Below the pieces are notes generated by a model. It worked only from the letters and a program-made list of their open reading frames with translations. It was not told the DNA's origin and did no database searches. From contig CAJNOI010000065.1 of the NCBI GenBank assembly GCA_905250115.1, positions 380,360 to 444,359 on the forward strand: a stretch of 64,000 nucleotides of DNA. The letters are read 5' to 3'. Source of the DNA: Adineta steineri (taxonomy: Eukaryota > Rotifera > Eurotatoria > Adinetida > Adinetidae). Positions 1-18,901 of this stretch are shown piece after piece. The stretch's first letter is position 1; every line of letters starts with the position of its first letter. A program made the translations under genes and the position numbers.

Positions 1-2109
1 TATTATTACATGTCATAAAAATATTTATTTACCTAGATGTTTTGTAGAACTTTTTTTCTATATATACAATGATTTTTTGTGAATGAAAGCTTTGTAAATC
101 TATATTGAAATAAAATTAGCAATGAACTATAATATCTTGCTATTTAACTTTTAATTTTAAAATTGTCAGAGGACGCTAGAAGTCGGGTAATCGATATATC
201 TACAATTGACATATTCATTATTTCATTTATCCAACGGTTAGTCTTTTTAACCTATCAAAATTTTACTCATATATTTAAAAGTTCTTTGTTCACTTAATAT
301 TTCAATCTTTTTAATTTCTACTCGAGACAAATGTTATTTTTATCACTTCTATTCAAATAATCTCATGTCTAGTGTTCTTAACTGATGAGGTACTAATCGT
401 TTGATATACATGAATATTCATTGATTGTGACTTTGATTACTACATTTACATTGTTATTATAGTTTGCTGTCTAAATTGACATCGATTACTTGAGGGTAAT
501 CATATACTCGATCGTTTACTGTTTTTTTATACATATGTTTGTATGTTTGCTTACCCCTTTCTTCTAATTTTTATTCTCTGAGTCTAGCACGTGTGTATAC
601 AAGTTTAACTTGACCTTTAATATATATATATGTGTATTGAACATCAGATTGTATATTAGAGAAAAAGAGCGAACATTTCCATCGTTTCTCTTTTTTTTCC
701 TGGTAAATGTCTGCAAGAGAATAGCAAAAAATGAACGTTATGTCCATCTTCTAACATTTAATTGGATGCATATGTAGAAGAAAAAGTTTCTATCGTGTTT
801 CTACATCGAAATCCCTGAATAGTGCTGAATAATAGAAAAGAATCCTTGTCTTGTCTCATTTTGTAGATATGTAACGGGATAAACTGTATTTAGATACGAT
901 AGACACACGGTATATATATACGTACGACAACGTTATGCATCATCAATAGTCAACAGAACGATATAAATATATATATATATATGTATATATATATATGTAT
1001 GTATGTGACAATGATACTCTTATACAATTGTTACCCGACGACAGCAATGTTGCAATACAAACGTTGAAAGAAAAAGTGAGACAGACAAGATGTTAAAACG
1101 TGCTTAGAGCTCTTTTACTTAGATCAGACAGACAACTAAAGATGTAATAGAAAAAAAATTAGTTCACTGTCTACGACCATCGTTCATTTTCTTTCTTTTT
1201 CTTTTCTTTTTCTGTTGTGCATTGAATGTCAAAGAAATGCAGAAGAGTGAGTGGACGGAGGTCGTATATAAAAAAACAAACACGATGATTTATAATGTAC
1301 CATTGACCGCAGCCATTCACGATTCATCATCATCATTATTGTTGCCCTTGAAAAAGAAATCATTAGTTTTCGTTATTGCTTTAAAATAGCAAGTAAGCAA
1401 TGTTTACGATTGCCATTTTTTTCTTCTTCGTCTTACAAAAAAATATCCCCCCAATTTCTTTCTTGAATTACAAAAAATAAATACAAAAATTTTCGTTAGT
1501 CTCTTTCTCTTTCTATCGTCGTACGCATTTTCGTTCGTCTCCTTTTATTTGAACTAGAAATGTGCCTATGTTGTAATAACAAAACTGTCATCATTGTTAA
1601 GTTCTTTTCAAATATAACCATACGCGCATACACTCACAGGTAAAGAAATCAATCGGGCATCATTGGTGATCTACAATTCTATAGATGGTAAAATATAAGT
1701 ACTCCTTCGTTCTTCTTTTTTTCCTCTTGCTATTACTCCTAATAAATCGTATACTTCGATCATATACATACATAAAATCGATCAGAAAAGAACATTAATG
1801 ATGACGTTGATTTTTATCATAAATAGATGTATATGGTGCAGTGAACATTTCACTATACATTTAGTCATAGAGAAGAAAAAAAAAAGAAAGAAATAGTTCT
1901 TCATCTCCTACGCGTAGAAATAAATTTACATAAAACTTCATTGTATTGAATAAAGTTGTAACTTACGTATAGTAATCTATTAAAGATCCGCCCTCCCTCT
2001 ATCCTTGAATATAAATGATCATCTATTCATTTGTTTTGTATATTTAGATCATAATGAATAACAATAAAATAACGATTTAAAACCATTTTTTCTTATATAT
2101 ATTATTATT
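1..2109. other. Non-coding 5' region upstream of the PDZ-LIM gene
   Basis: No coding exon could be supported on either strand. The sequence is AT-rich with TA-dinucleotide runs (around 966-1000) and scattered T- and A-tracts. It presumably contains the promoter and 5' UTR of the gene that starts at 2110, but no specific element is recognisable. Confidence 0.5.
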
Positions 2110-5100
2110 ATGTCAATGTTACACCAAAATCAATCGAATAGTTTATCTCCAATACTTTTATCACCATCTTCAACAACAATAACAAATCATATTACTTTAT
2201 TTGATAATAGTGATCAAGGTTCAGTTGATTCCGATTATACATCATTAGGTAGTTCGAAATTTTATGGTAACAGTGGTTCAACATCATCACTACATCGTCA
2301 AGGACGTTCACATTCAATAGATGAATTAGCATCAACAACAACAATACCAACAAGACATTTCAATGGAACATTAAATGCAAATAAATCGAATAATGATCCA
2401 TTACAATTTGTTAAAATTCATCCTAATCATGATTTAATTGAACGTGCACAAGAACAATTATCATTAGCTGAATCAAGAAAACGTTTACAAGAAAATTATA
2501 AAATAACTAATAATTCACATGAAAATAAAGTTAATGATGAAGAAGTTGATTGGTCTAAGGTAAATTAATAATATATTTTATCTGTCGTCTATGAACGAGA
2601 TGAGGAAAAAAAAGCTATTTTTAACAGTCTCAATTTTAATTCTATAAATAAAACACTTTAAGAATTCTATAGATAGTAGTTTCATTATTTCATATAGTAA
2701 AACATCGACATAAATGCGACAGATATAGTCTTTCTAATTAAATCTATTCATATGAAAACCAAAAAAACAAGACAAAAGTGTTACCTAATCTTACGTCAAT
2801 ATACTCATTGTTCTCTCTTTCTCTTTCTGTCTTCGTATTTTGCTCTTGGCAATCATTTCTTGTTTATTTTAGAGATTAAAGATAGAATCCTTTTTCTTTT
2901 TTGTTTTGAAAAATATTTTTTTTTCTCGTCTGTATTTATTATTATTATTGCTGTTGTTGTTATTATTATTGTTTGAATAAGGTGAAAAAAGAAATAATTT
3001 GTAGGCTTCTTATATATATGTAAGATTAGACTGCAATCGTACGTTCGCATAACTTGATCACTATTTCTTTATAAACAGTAAAACGTAGAAGAACAAAAGA
3101 AGAGGTTAAATTCTTTCTCTTCTATTTCAATATATACCATACACTTTATTTGAATATAAAAAGAAAAGAAAAAGAAAGCCTAAAGTTGTAATAGTACAAA
3201 TGAAAAGAAAGGATATGGGTAGTTCTATGATGTATGTTGAAATTCATTCTTAAATCAATTTTTTTTTTGTATAAGAATTTCTATGAAGACTTATTCGATA
3301 CCAAGACATCAAATATCGATATCTACTCCTCCTGTTAATAATCTTATCAATGGTTCGACATCACGTAGAAAACAATTTGAATTTATTGAAGATTATTCAC
3401 AAGTGCGTGTGTGTACTATATTCAAGGTTTTTCATCAATTGAAATTGAGGAGCAACAGTCGTTTCTCATTACAATTGTTATCTTGACGTTTTCTTTTTTT
3501 TCTCTTAGCTCAAAACAGCATTCCTTTCTTCCTATTGTCTTGTACTCATCATAGAAGAGAAAAGAAAGTATATAAGCATCAGCTTGATGAATTGTGTAAG
3601 ACGAGTATGTGAACAACATAAGAAACGAAAGTGTATATGTATATGTAAAATGGGTTGTGGAAGTACGAAAGCAGCAACTGATGATGAGAAGAATGTGAGT
3701 CTGAAAGATAATAGACTCTCTGATTTAAATTCACTCATATGATTTCATTTTTTTCTTTGATTAATTAATGAATTTTAAATTTAATATATTTAGGCCGTTG
3801 AAAATTGGCGACAAAAACGTGAACAAAAACGTTCAAAAAATGTGAATACAGATAATGAAGAAATATCAATATCACCATTCAAAATTGAACCTATCAGACG
3901 GTAATATATATATATTTTATTATTTGTTTTTTCTCTATTAAAATAATGAATTTTTTTGTAGACCTGAAGAAATCAAAAAACCGATAAATGAGCCTATTAG
4001 AAAGCCTATACATAGTGTCCCTTCACCGCCAATTGAAAAAATCAAATCAAAAAGTCCTTCACCTATGCGATTCAAAGTAACAAAAATAATTAATAACAAA
4101 ATATGTTCATAGACATATATATGTATGTATAATAGGGTCCCGCTAAAATTCATGAAATATATATTGAAAAACCTATTGAAATACGTGGATTTGGTTTTAA
4201 ACTTGATGGTGGTCGATCACAAAATCGACCGATAATTATTTCAGCAATTGAAGAAGGTTGAAATATTCAATAAAAATAAATCTTTCTATTCTAATTAATA
4301 TTTTTTGTAGATAGTCCTGCTGATAAAGCTGGTTTATGTATTGATGATGAAGTTATATCAATGAATAATGAAAATATTGAAAATCTTACATTCGATCAAG
4401 TACGAAAAATTCTTAAAGAACGTAATTTACGTGGTAGTATTAAAATGATTGTTAAAACTTATGAAGGTAAATTAAATTAGTCATATACATATTGAAAATA
4501 TCATTGATATGATGATGAGTACTCAAATGATAAAGATAATCTAATAGATGAATGTACAAGGTTAATTAATTTTGATTTATGAGACAGATAATCAATATTA
4601 AAGCATTAAGTATTAAAAATATACTATCAGATAACCTTGTTTGATATGATGAATCTCTAGGTCATATCTAATAATATCAATTTCATTTAAATTATTGTGA
4701 CGAAAATATTTCTTTCCTTTTACTTATCAGATACTATTGATGATAATTCTCAAACAGTTACAAATGGATTTCCGACTGATCATAGTCGAACTCCATCACC
4801 ACCTAAACATATATCAACTACAACAATATCACCAAATATTCCAGTACCTAAAACAAATTCTACACCGAATAATTTATCACCTGTTTATACATTTTTACCT
4901 TATACTCCATCTGATTCAATAAAAGTTAATACTGTACAACAACCAATTCCAACATCACCAATAAATATACTTGCACCAAAACCATATCGTTCAACTGCGT
5001 CAATTAATCTCGATCCACAAAATAATCATGATTCGGTAGGAATTCTTTTTTCTTTTTTAAGATTTCATTCTAACTATTCAATAAATCCAGGATTTAACAT

Positions 5101-8100
5101 TTTCTCGAAAAGAATTACTTACTTTAATGGTAATCATCTAGTCTTTATCTTATACATTCACGAAGTGCATGTCTTCAAAAATATTATCTCTTACTGCTTT
5201 TATTCATTTTTTTTGTTCTCATAAATTCTATCGAGCATGATATGTATATAGCTCTTATATTTTTCTGTTGTTCAGAATATGAAATATACATCGCCGATTG
5301 AAGCATTTCGAAGAATGCTTAATTCATCGAATATAAATAAACATACAGTGAATGAGGTAGTTAAAATACATGTGATTTATAATTGTATAACTACAGTATA
5401 TAAACTAATCATTACTCTTGGTGTTTGGTGAACAACATTTTTTTCTTTTTCATTAATTTTGTTTGTTTAACTTAATATTCTTATTAATTTTTTTTGAAAG
5501 AACGGGTGAGCAATTCAATCTCAATGATTACTTTTAGTGCATGCTTATAATATTGATTAGATAGATAGATTTATAAATGATGATTTAATTTTTTTTTTGA
5601 TTTTTTTTTTCTTCTGTCTAGAGTATTTATGATAAAGAACTTCAAGATCTCGAGGCGGAATTTGAAAAACAATTGAGAGGAATTGATGAGACACAAAAAC
5701 GAGAGGTATCATTATATCACTTTTCAATTAGTAAAGATAGCAGCAATACTGTTGTTTTTTGCAATAATATACTAATGAATATCCGCAATACACACACATG
5801 CATGATTCTAACTTCTTCTTAGTTCTTCTTCTACTTTCTCATATTACATATTCTATTTCTTTATATAGACACCAGTGCCGAATGAAAAACAACAAATAAA
5901 TTTATCTAAACAACCACCACCTCGAGTTATAACCAATACACGTAGGAATTTTCATTCTATTTTTTGCTTTTTAACATCAAATTGCTTTAGCTCTAACAAT
6001 TGTTGAACAATTTCCACCGCCACCGCCGCCGCCAACATTATCATCCGTTCAATCTGTTTTATATGGAAATTCAACTGTTGATAATAATATAAAACAACAA
6101 CGTGATGAATCTCCTATTGCTCAAGTACGTTCCTATGTTGAAAAACAAATGGATCAACTTCAACAAGATCTTGAATTTGGCTTTTCACGTGCGCCTAAAA
6201 TTCATTCACCATCATCACCAACATTACCTCGTACTCCAACTCTTGCACGAGTATTTAATTATTCAATTATAACTCTGAATCATTTGACTTTTCTTTGTCT
6301 AAATATACTAGGATCAACAGCGACCGGTGAATATTCCTGTCGATTATACTAATCCTTCAATATCACTATCTCCACCACCGCCACTACAACAACAACAACA
6401 AAACCAGCAACCGGAATTTTTACGTTCATCATTGAAAAAATCACTTTCTACACAAAATGAATTCGAACAAATTCCAACAAATCGTACTTATGGTTTAAAA
6501 ATAAATCCTAATGAACAAGTTATTCATTATCTTGATCCATATCCTCAACAAGTATCATCGGTAAATTTTACAAAACGTTCTATACCTGATTTACCATCGA
6601 TGACAACAATTCATCGACCCAGTACAGCACATTCATTAGAACGTACAGTTAATGAATTAAGAATTGAATTACCAGGATCATATTCATCACAACCACAAGT
6701 AATAAATCAACAACAAAAAAAAGTGACAATTCAATTAAATGAACAAATACCACAACAAAGAGTTACTAGGTAAAAGTTTTTCTTTGTCAAAGTATGGTTT
6801 CATAATACCTGCTTAAAATTGATTTTTGAGTGTTAAATATAAGAAGCACTTATAGAGATTTGAATATAGTTTTAATGTTTCATGTAGCATTGCATTGCTG
6901 TCATGATCAATAAGGTTTCAACAGTTGTTGGTGTCAACTATCGATATATCAGCCTATAAAAAAATTCATTTGTTGAAAGTAAATTGATTGTATTATTTTA
7001 GTAAACAATTTCATACCACACTTAATCAAGCACCTCGACAACCTCATGTTGATGATAATGCATGGATTCGTAATAATCAGAGAAAAACACCAAATGGACA
7101 TAGTAATGGTCGTCGTTCAGCACCACTTGCTCCACATCAACAAGAATTACAGATAAATAGACAACCAATGTCTAATTATCATGATCATCATTCAAGATAT
7201 GAACAACAAAGAAATTTTGAATCATCACCAAATAAACCAAATCGAACGTTTGTTTATTTCAATAAAAAGAAAAAAAAAGATTTATTTTTTATATATAGGA
7301 GATCAGCTGGTCGTACACTGAATAATGAACGAGTGTTATCTGTTAGCGGAAAATTACATTGTTCAAGATGTAATGAAGAATTAGGTAAAGATTTTTAATT
7401 TTATATTCAATTTTATTTCTTTTATAATATTTTGTAATAGGACATGGTTCAGCTATGGTTATTGAATCACTTAAATTATATTATCATATAGAATGTTTTC
7501 GTTGTTTTGTTTGTAATGTTCCACTAACATCATCTCCTGAAGGTATTGATGTTCGTATACGCAACAATCGACTTCATTGTCAAAATTGTTTTTCTGATGA
7601 AAATGGTAAGTAAAATTTTTTATAATTAAATTAATAAATGAGAAACTCTTCCGTCACCAACTATTTTCATAGGAGCTTGGAGATCGGACGTAAGAAGAAG
7701 AGTATGCTTATCTTCTTCCTTCCTTTTTATATTGCTGCTAAAGTCATTTAATGCTTTAATATATCTATATATAACACTTTATACACATATTCACATGAGA
7801 TATATCACAATGATATAGTGTACTGTGAATTAGTCTATACGTTTGAAATTCAAAATCAAAAAATCATTCGAGTATAGTTATCAGTTGTGTAGAGCGCGAA
7901 AATCTTTGACCATGTCAAGTAATTTAAGACTGACTATAATATACAAAAATACTTATCTATAAACAATATTTTATTTAAAAATTATCGAAATAATTTTTAG
8001 AAGACTAGTCTCGGAAAAAACAGCTAGGATAGTAAGATTTTGAATCAATAGATTATAGGTATTGACCCTAATACGATTTAATAGTTGATTAATCTTTGAA

Positions 8101-8832
8101 CGCGTAATTAAACTTTATTCAAAATCATCACTCATGTAATTGACGTTTTTATTAAAAGTTAAATCTTGATTTATATGAATTAAGCTAATCTAGTTGACGT
8201 TTATTAAAATATTTTATTGAGTCATTTTCAAGATCTTATTATATAACAGTACACATATCAATTGTAATTTACTCTAACACATTGTTCGTTATTCACAATC
8301 AAATATACATGTCAGCGTCCAGTCTCGGATTGGCCTAGACAAATCTCGAATCCGAGAACAGACGCGTCCAATGTCGGATTGAGGAGTCTTACAATCAGCG
8401 ATGAAAAAGTCAAGCATTTATAAGTAGTTTCCCACAAAATCTAGTCTTGTGTATAAAACTTAATTGATCCGATGATACCTTTTGTCTCTATCTGATATTC
8501 GGCGTAATCTTAGTCTGGATGCTGACATATATATTTTCGAATTTTATTATCATTTGAAGAAAAACTTGCCAATATATAATTATAATTTATGCTAAAATAT
8601 TTTGCTTGTTTCAAAAAGCTTTTCTACTGGTGTTTTATTTATTTCTTATTTATATAATTTTGATATGATACGCAATTATTTTTATATAACTAAGGAATAT
8701 TCAATGAAAATAATCTGTTTTGTTTTATTTATTTACACATATTTTAACTAATAATACGATTGAATTTATTCATTTTTTTTCTAAATTTTATTATTTTTAT
8801 TTATTTTAGGTGTGAAATTAAGTGCTGTGTAA
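2110..8832 (+). CDS. PDZ and LIM domain scaffold protein, LMO7/LIMCH1-like
   Basis: Sixteen coding exons join in frame to about 947 aa: 2110-2559, 3289-3402, 3794-3900, 3962-4076, 4136-4256, 4311-4466, 4731-5035, 5276-5356, 5622-5705, 5869-5941, 5991-6250, 6312-6769, 7002-7247, 7299-7384, 7441-7605 and 8810-8832. A PDZ domain lies at about residues 265-353 (carboxylate loop GFGFKL, then SPADKAGL and DEVISMN). A Ser/Pro/Gln-rich linker with a short charged helix (exon at 5622) follows. A C-terminal LIM domain (about 870-940) has all zinc ligands: CSRC, HIEC, CFVC and CQNC. This order matches LMO7/LIMCH1-type proteins, which link actin and adherens junctions; no calponin-homology domain is seen. 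The last exon encodes only seven residues after a 1.2-kb intron. Family assignment rests on domain order; an ALP/Enigma-type protein is the alternative. Confidence 0.8.
3650..3694 (+). CDS. Candidate alternative first exon with N-myristoylation signal
   Basis: An ATG at 3650 opens 15 codons that begin MGCGSTK and end in phase 0 at a consensus GTGAGT donor (3695). The next exon of the PDZ-LIM gene begins at 3794, also in phase 0. The start fits the N-myristoyltransferase pattern (Gly2, Thr6, Lys7), with Cys3 available for palmitoylation. Use of this exon would give a shorter, membrane-targeted isoform lacking the first two exons. It lies inside the intron 3403-3793 of the long form. Transcription is inferred, not shown. 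Confidence 0.5.
7606..8809 (+). other. Long last intron of the PDZ-LIM gene with a GC-richer repeat patch
   Basis: This intron is about twenty times longer than most in the gene. Around 8314-8390 it holds a GC-richer patch with two near-copies of GCGTCCARTSTCGGATTG (near 8317 and 8362) and an inverted CTCGGAT/ATCCGAG pair. No reading frame is supported, so it may be a remnant of a mobile element. Confidence 0.4.
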
Positions 8833-9383
8833 TAATATCTACCTTATGATTAATCTTATGCAATCAAAAGAATATTCTCTGTTATTCCGCATGCAAATTT
8901 ATATCGATAAATAAACTAATATTTCACATTTATATATATATATATGGTTTTATATTCAAATAAGAAGAATAGATGAAAACTTTCTTCTTGATATATATTT
9001 AGAAAAAGCGTTTATTTGTATATAAATAAAAGAGTGCCGTTTTCGTTTTGTTCTTCTTCTTCTTCTTTCTTGTACAGTTCTTGATCTATATATACATATA
9101 TATATAAATGCAGAAGCGAACAGTTTGTTTCTTGCTTTGTTATTACTGTTGCTGTTCGTCTAGATTGATTATTGTTTATTTCATTTTTCTTCTATTTTAA
9201 GTTTTATAACTACAAAAAAGATAATGAAAGGAAAAAAAACATAACAACAAGCCGTTCTCTATTGTCTATGTACTAGATTTTATTGTTTTTTATATATATT
9301 CTGAAGACAAATACATAAAATAGAATTAAGTCATTTGAAAAAACAAAAATAAAAACAAGAAAAATTTTTGTAGAAAAAATAAA
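8833..9383. other. Short intergenic region, PDZ-LIM to NSUN5
   Basis: AT-rich sequence with two AATAAA-type signals (near 8910 and 9025) that could serve the upstream gene. A TTTTTGTAG acceptor-like site ends at 9373, ten bases before the NSUN5 start codon. Nothing else was seen. Confidence 0.4.
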
Positions 9384-14424
<5,041 letters not shown>

Positions 14425-14512
14425 AAATCTAAATGTGAAAAATATCATAAAAAACTTCTAGTATTTATCTTGATTCATTAAATGGGGACAAAGACAAAAC
14501 GTACTAGGTGTC

Positions 14513-14544
14513 CCGAACACCTGGTAGTTTGTCCAGGTGTTCGG
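14513..14544. repeat. Perfect hairpin, 12-bp stem and 8-nt loop
   Basis: CCGAACACCTGG is followed by eight bases and its exact reverse complement CCAGGTGTTCGG. It starts 89 bp after the NSUN5 stop codon. Both arms contain CACCTG/CAGGTG E-box cores. The stem and loop size resemble the hairpin at 10209-10236, so both probably belong to one repeat family rather than being a terminator. Confidence 0.65.
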
Positions 14545-15183
14545 ATTCGACTTTTTTTCACCGGGAGTCTATAAAACATGTTGATCAGGGGAAACATCGC
14601 TTAAAAAAATACAGGTAAATCGGAATGAAACGCTCAACAGTATGTAAAATATTTTCAGGAAATCGGGTGACGGTATGGCTGTGGATGTGTACTATGAGAG
14701 AAGAATGACTTATACACTCACACCCTGCTCGTTTTAAATCTTTGTCATTGCGAAGATATTGTATGTTTTTATATGTCGGAAAGTCGTGACGAACGTCTTC
14801 TTAAGGAAACCGTAAAAATAAGTTGGTGCGTTATGTCTCTTTCCCATTAAATGTTTTATGCTAAGAATTCACAGGAAAATAACCATCATGTGAGTAAATT
14901 TTACCTTTTCAAACTGGAAGATGGGTCGGCTGTGATAATTATTTATCAATGGCGAATTTTCTACAAGACTTTACACCAGACATTACCGTTGAATAATAAT
15001 TAGATAACGAAAAGTTTCGTTAAATGAAAACATAGTTGAAGTAAATAATTCAAAGCAGTAGGATAAAGAAAATATTAGTTTTTAATGTTCTATGTACATC
15101 ACATAATTAATATTATCCGTGAAGAATTTCATATATTAGAATTTACAGGTATATAAGATTTAGAGTCCTACAAGGAGTTATTC

Positions 15184-15489
15184 AAAATACTTCTTTATCA
15201 TTCGGGTTTCATGCTAAAGATTTGTTAACTTCAAGGTATTATTCTCGAACATATTCTCCACAAACTGATGTAACGCGATGGAGTAAGTGACGTGTCATCG
15301 AGGCTTACGAACGAAAAAGAAAATTGAAGTCGAGTTCCATATGGAAGAATCGGAGTTAAGTGCGTCGCCGATTTTCTTTTTCGTTCGTGAGCCTCGATGA
15401 AACGTCACTTACTCCATCGCGATACATCGGTTTGTAGATAAAATGTCCGAGAATAATACCATGAAATCCGAATGATAGAGAAGCATTTT
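15184..15489. mobile_element. Foldback (long inverted repeat) element
   Basis: The left arm (15184-15324) and right arm (15371-15489) are imperfect reverse complements around a 46-bp spacer. The best-matched stretch, CGCGATGGAGTAAGTGACG, is present in full in both. The left arm carries about 21 extra bases near 15212-15232. The element has no coding capacity and looks like a non-autonomous DNA transposon or foldback element; no clear target duplication was found. Confidence 0.65.
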
Positions 15490-15987
15490 AATCGACTCGG
15501 TGCAAAACTCTAATAAGATTCGATATCTATATTAATTTAGAAATTAAAACTTTTCACATTGGACAATAAATTAAATAGTCTAGAAATTTGTTTATCGTTG
15601 ATTCAACTTTACTATGAAATGTCTTCAATCTATCAGTCGAAAGTTTAATTGATTATTTAATAAGATTTTTTTTCGTACACTTTTATTTTGTTTTAGAAAA
15701 ACGAAACAATTTTTTTTTGCATACAAATAAAATAAAAAACATGCTTATAGATTCTTCGTTGTCCTTTTTTCTCATCATACATCTGTTAATTCGTCTTTAT
15801 AAAAAAAACTCCAGTACGGAAAAACGATAATCAAAAAAGAAGAAAAAAGATAGATAAAATGTATAAGGGATAGTTATATAAGATAAAGAAAAAGAAAAAG
15901 AAGATCATGAGGTAAATGAAAGAGAAAGAAGTATTTGGTTAAACCAAATGACTATAAACGTATACAGATAGGACTTGATCTTGTATT

Positions 15988-17700
15988 TTAATAAGCTCGT
16001 ACTCGATTATTAAAGTTGCCATATTGCATGGCATTACGAGCACCATAACCTCCATAACTTCGATAACCTCCATAGCCTTCATTTCCTCCTGTACGTTGTT
16101 GATAACGACCACCATTATTATTTCGTCGATAAGTTGGACGTTGTTGATATCCACCTTGTTGTTGATATCCACCTTGTTGTACTGGACGGTATTTTAAACC
16201 GAATGTTTCAGCATTAACACGACGTTCTTCATTCCAGTTACGACGAGCATTGCTAAAAGAAAAGGTAGAGTTTAATTTCTTTTAAAATTAAAATTAAATT
16301 TTCTTACGTTTTTTCTTTTTCTGTTGATTCACATGAAATTCGGTCGAAGAAACTTTTTTGTTTATCATAATAACCATCTGGATGCATTTCTTGTTGTTCA
16401 GATTGTGTTGATGATGAAATTGTTTGTTGATTTTCTTTATCTTTTTCATGTTCACTTTTTGGTGAATCACTTGTTGTTTCAGTTTTACTTGTTTTGATTG
16501 ATAAACTTTTTTTAATTTCATCTTCAATTGCATTTTTATCAAATTCAGCATTTGATTTTTCAAAATCAAAATCACCAACAAATTTCAATGTTGATCGGTT
16601 TGCACCTGTTGGACGTTCACGTTGTTGACGAGTATTACGTGTTTGTTGTTGGTTAGTTGGCATATCACCAGTTGAATTACGTCGTGGACGATAACTATAT
16701 CTTCCTGTTGGTTGTTGACCTTTAAGAAAAAAGCAAGATAAACTAAAAAATTTATTTTTATTCAACTTACGTCTTTGTGAATAAAATCGATTTTCATTAT
16801 AATTTTGCGATTGTCTTGAAAAACGTTGTGATTGACGTGGCCATTCAGCATAATCATTACCTCGACGATTTGGAACATAATCATTGTAATAATCTTGTTG
16901 ACGTGGAGCACGTCGTTGATTACCATAGAAATAATCTTGACCTTCATATCGAGCTGATGGTGATTGTTGATTATATTGTCTTGATGAGCGTTGTTGATTG
17001 AAATTAAATTGACGTAATGGTTCAAAGGATTTTAAACCTTTACCATTACCTTGACGAAGTGGTGGTGATGGCATTGTACCACGGTTTGATGATGAACGTT
17101 GTTGACCATTGTGTAATGATCCTTAAATTATAATTTTTAGTTTAAATAGAAAATTAATCGTGGTTTTTTCTTCTCGTATTCTTACCTCCAAGATTTGTAT
17201 TAGTTCCAATTGTATTTGAACGAGCATTATCAGAATAGGCAGATGACTAAAAAAATGATATTGAATAAGATTATAACAGTTATGATTATTATATGTATAT
17301 AAATACCTCGACAATAGCTGGATCTTGAGTTAATGAACTTGATGGAGGTTCTCGTACTTGAAGATCTTCAATATCAGCACCACGAAAGATAATATATTCG
17401 AAGATTTCATCACGAGCTGGTACTGGACGATCAGTTGGACGATCTTCAGTACCGAATGAACGCACTAGAATTAAAAAGAAAAAGATATTTATAAAGTTTC
17501 GTTTTTCATTCTTATGTTTTTAAAATATTCTTACCTTTTGAAAGTGCTACAGTCGATTCATTAGCATCGATTGTATAGAGAATACCTTCATAACGAATTT
17601 TAGCTTTTGATACAAGACTAATTTTTGAACCAAGATATGGTGAATCAGTTGTACCAGATGAAGATGTTTTCTTTAATGTGGTATTATTAGCTAAGCTCAT
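15988..17700 (-). CDS. LSM14: LSM14/RAP55/Scd6 (trailer hitch) P-body RNA-binding protein
   Basis: Six exons on the complement (17535-17700, 17307-17464, 17186-17246, 16771-17121, 16308-16719, 15988-16252) encode 470 aa, similar to vertebrate LSM14A. The N-terminal LSm domain includes [19 protein letters not shown] and [10 protein letters not shown]. The FDF motif ([13 protein letters not shown]) is near residue 294, the FFD box ([13 protein letters not shown]) near 350 and the TFG box (RVNAETFG) near 400. Arg/Gly/Gln/Tyr-rich segments lie between and after these. Proteins of this family bind DDX6 and 4E-T-type partners and repress or store mRNA in P-bodies. The start is the first ATG before the LSm fold and follows an acceptor-like AG about 15 bases upstream. 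Confidence 0.95.
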
Positions 17701-18901
17701 TTTTGATATCTTATTTCTGCTATCGACGTATGGATGTAGAAAGACGAAAAGTGAAGACGATAATTCGAAAGTATACTACTTTTTCTTTTCTCTTTTGTTC
17801 ACACGTCTATGATTTCGATTTATAGTTAGATAATGATATATACTGGATGAGAATAGTCACATTTGATTTAAACTATTTATATCTAGGGTTTTAGAGAATA
17901 ATATCTGTTCACTTTCTTTGATTAAATCGCATGTAAAAAGAGAGATGTTTCTAGAAGAGAGCGATTCCAGGGTGTTAATATATAGATAGATAAAGATTAA
18001 AAACAACTAGTAAAAGTATTATGAAGGAGGATTAATCTACAATAAAATATATGATATAATTTATAAATCAATAGCAAAAATTTCGTATTTATTTCTTTCG
18101 AAAGAAATAAGTTAATTCAGAATGTCCTCTGTTATCTAGAGGTCACTCGTATACAATTGAAAAATTTATATCATTTTTATAAATAATATTTCGAAAAAAA
18201 GATATGTTTGATGATTTATGAACAAAATAATAAATTAAATATCATTTTAATGGTTTAAAATCAATTTTAATTGGATTATAATTATTTACCAATAGAAAGT
18301 CTAAATGAATCATAAATCATCTGTAATACCACTATTGTTTCTTACTGTCAACTAGGAAATTAAGTAGAATGTTCGACAGTTCTAAGAACATAAATAAAGT
18401 TAAGTATCGATGTCATTGAGATATGATCGATCGGAAACAAACCTAGTTTGATTATATATTCTATAAATTAGTATTTCGAATTACATGAATAGTGACTGTA
18501 TATCATAATTTTATACTGTCAAGAGTAAAGTGACAATAAAAAAAAATGAAATTAATTATTACAGGATACTTTTGTCTGAAATAGTACTCATTTATCAAAA
18601 AATGATTAAATAGAATATATCTACATAAGATTTTTCTTAAAAAATAATTATCACGATGAGTGTAGGGATTTAATTATATATATATATATTTTCTAATCAA
18701 AATAATACTTACAAGAAAATACCGATAATCTTAATCTATAATACACTTTTTAGTCGTGTCGATTAATAAATAAGAGATAATATATGTGGGTGTTTAATAT
18801 TTATTTTTCCGCGTCATTATAAATAAATAAATAAATAAATAAAATACCGATCGAATCTCTTTAGATTTACGCAGCAACATTCTTATTTACTCCATCAATT
18901 A
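17701..18901. other. Divergent intergenic region, LSM14 to SOAT
   Basis: This 1.2-kb AT-rich interval lies between two divergently transcribed genes and so should carry both promoters. A short AAAT microsatellite is at about 18820-18843. No conserved element or coding exon was recognised. Confidence 0.45.

Larger units (their letters stand above)
14425..15987. other. Repeat-bearing intergenic region, NSUN5 to LSM14
   Basis: Convergent 3' ends flank this stretch. It holds a perfect 12-bp hairpin (14513-14544), a diverged repeat related to the NSUN5 intron 2 insert (about 14700-14830), and a foldback element (15184-15489). No coding exon was supported. Confidence 0.5.

Noticed and set aside
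16762..17025. Open frames opposite and out of phase with the LSM14 exons
   Set aside because: They mirror the Gln/Arg-rich codon pattern of the LSM14 frame, which has clear domain support.
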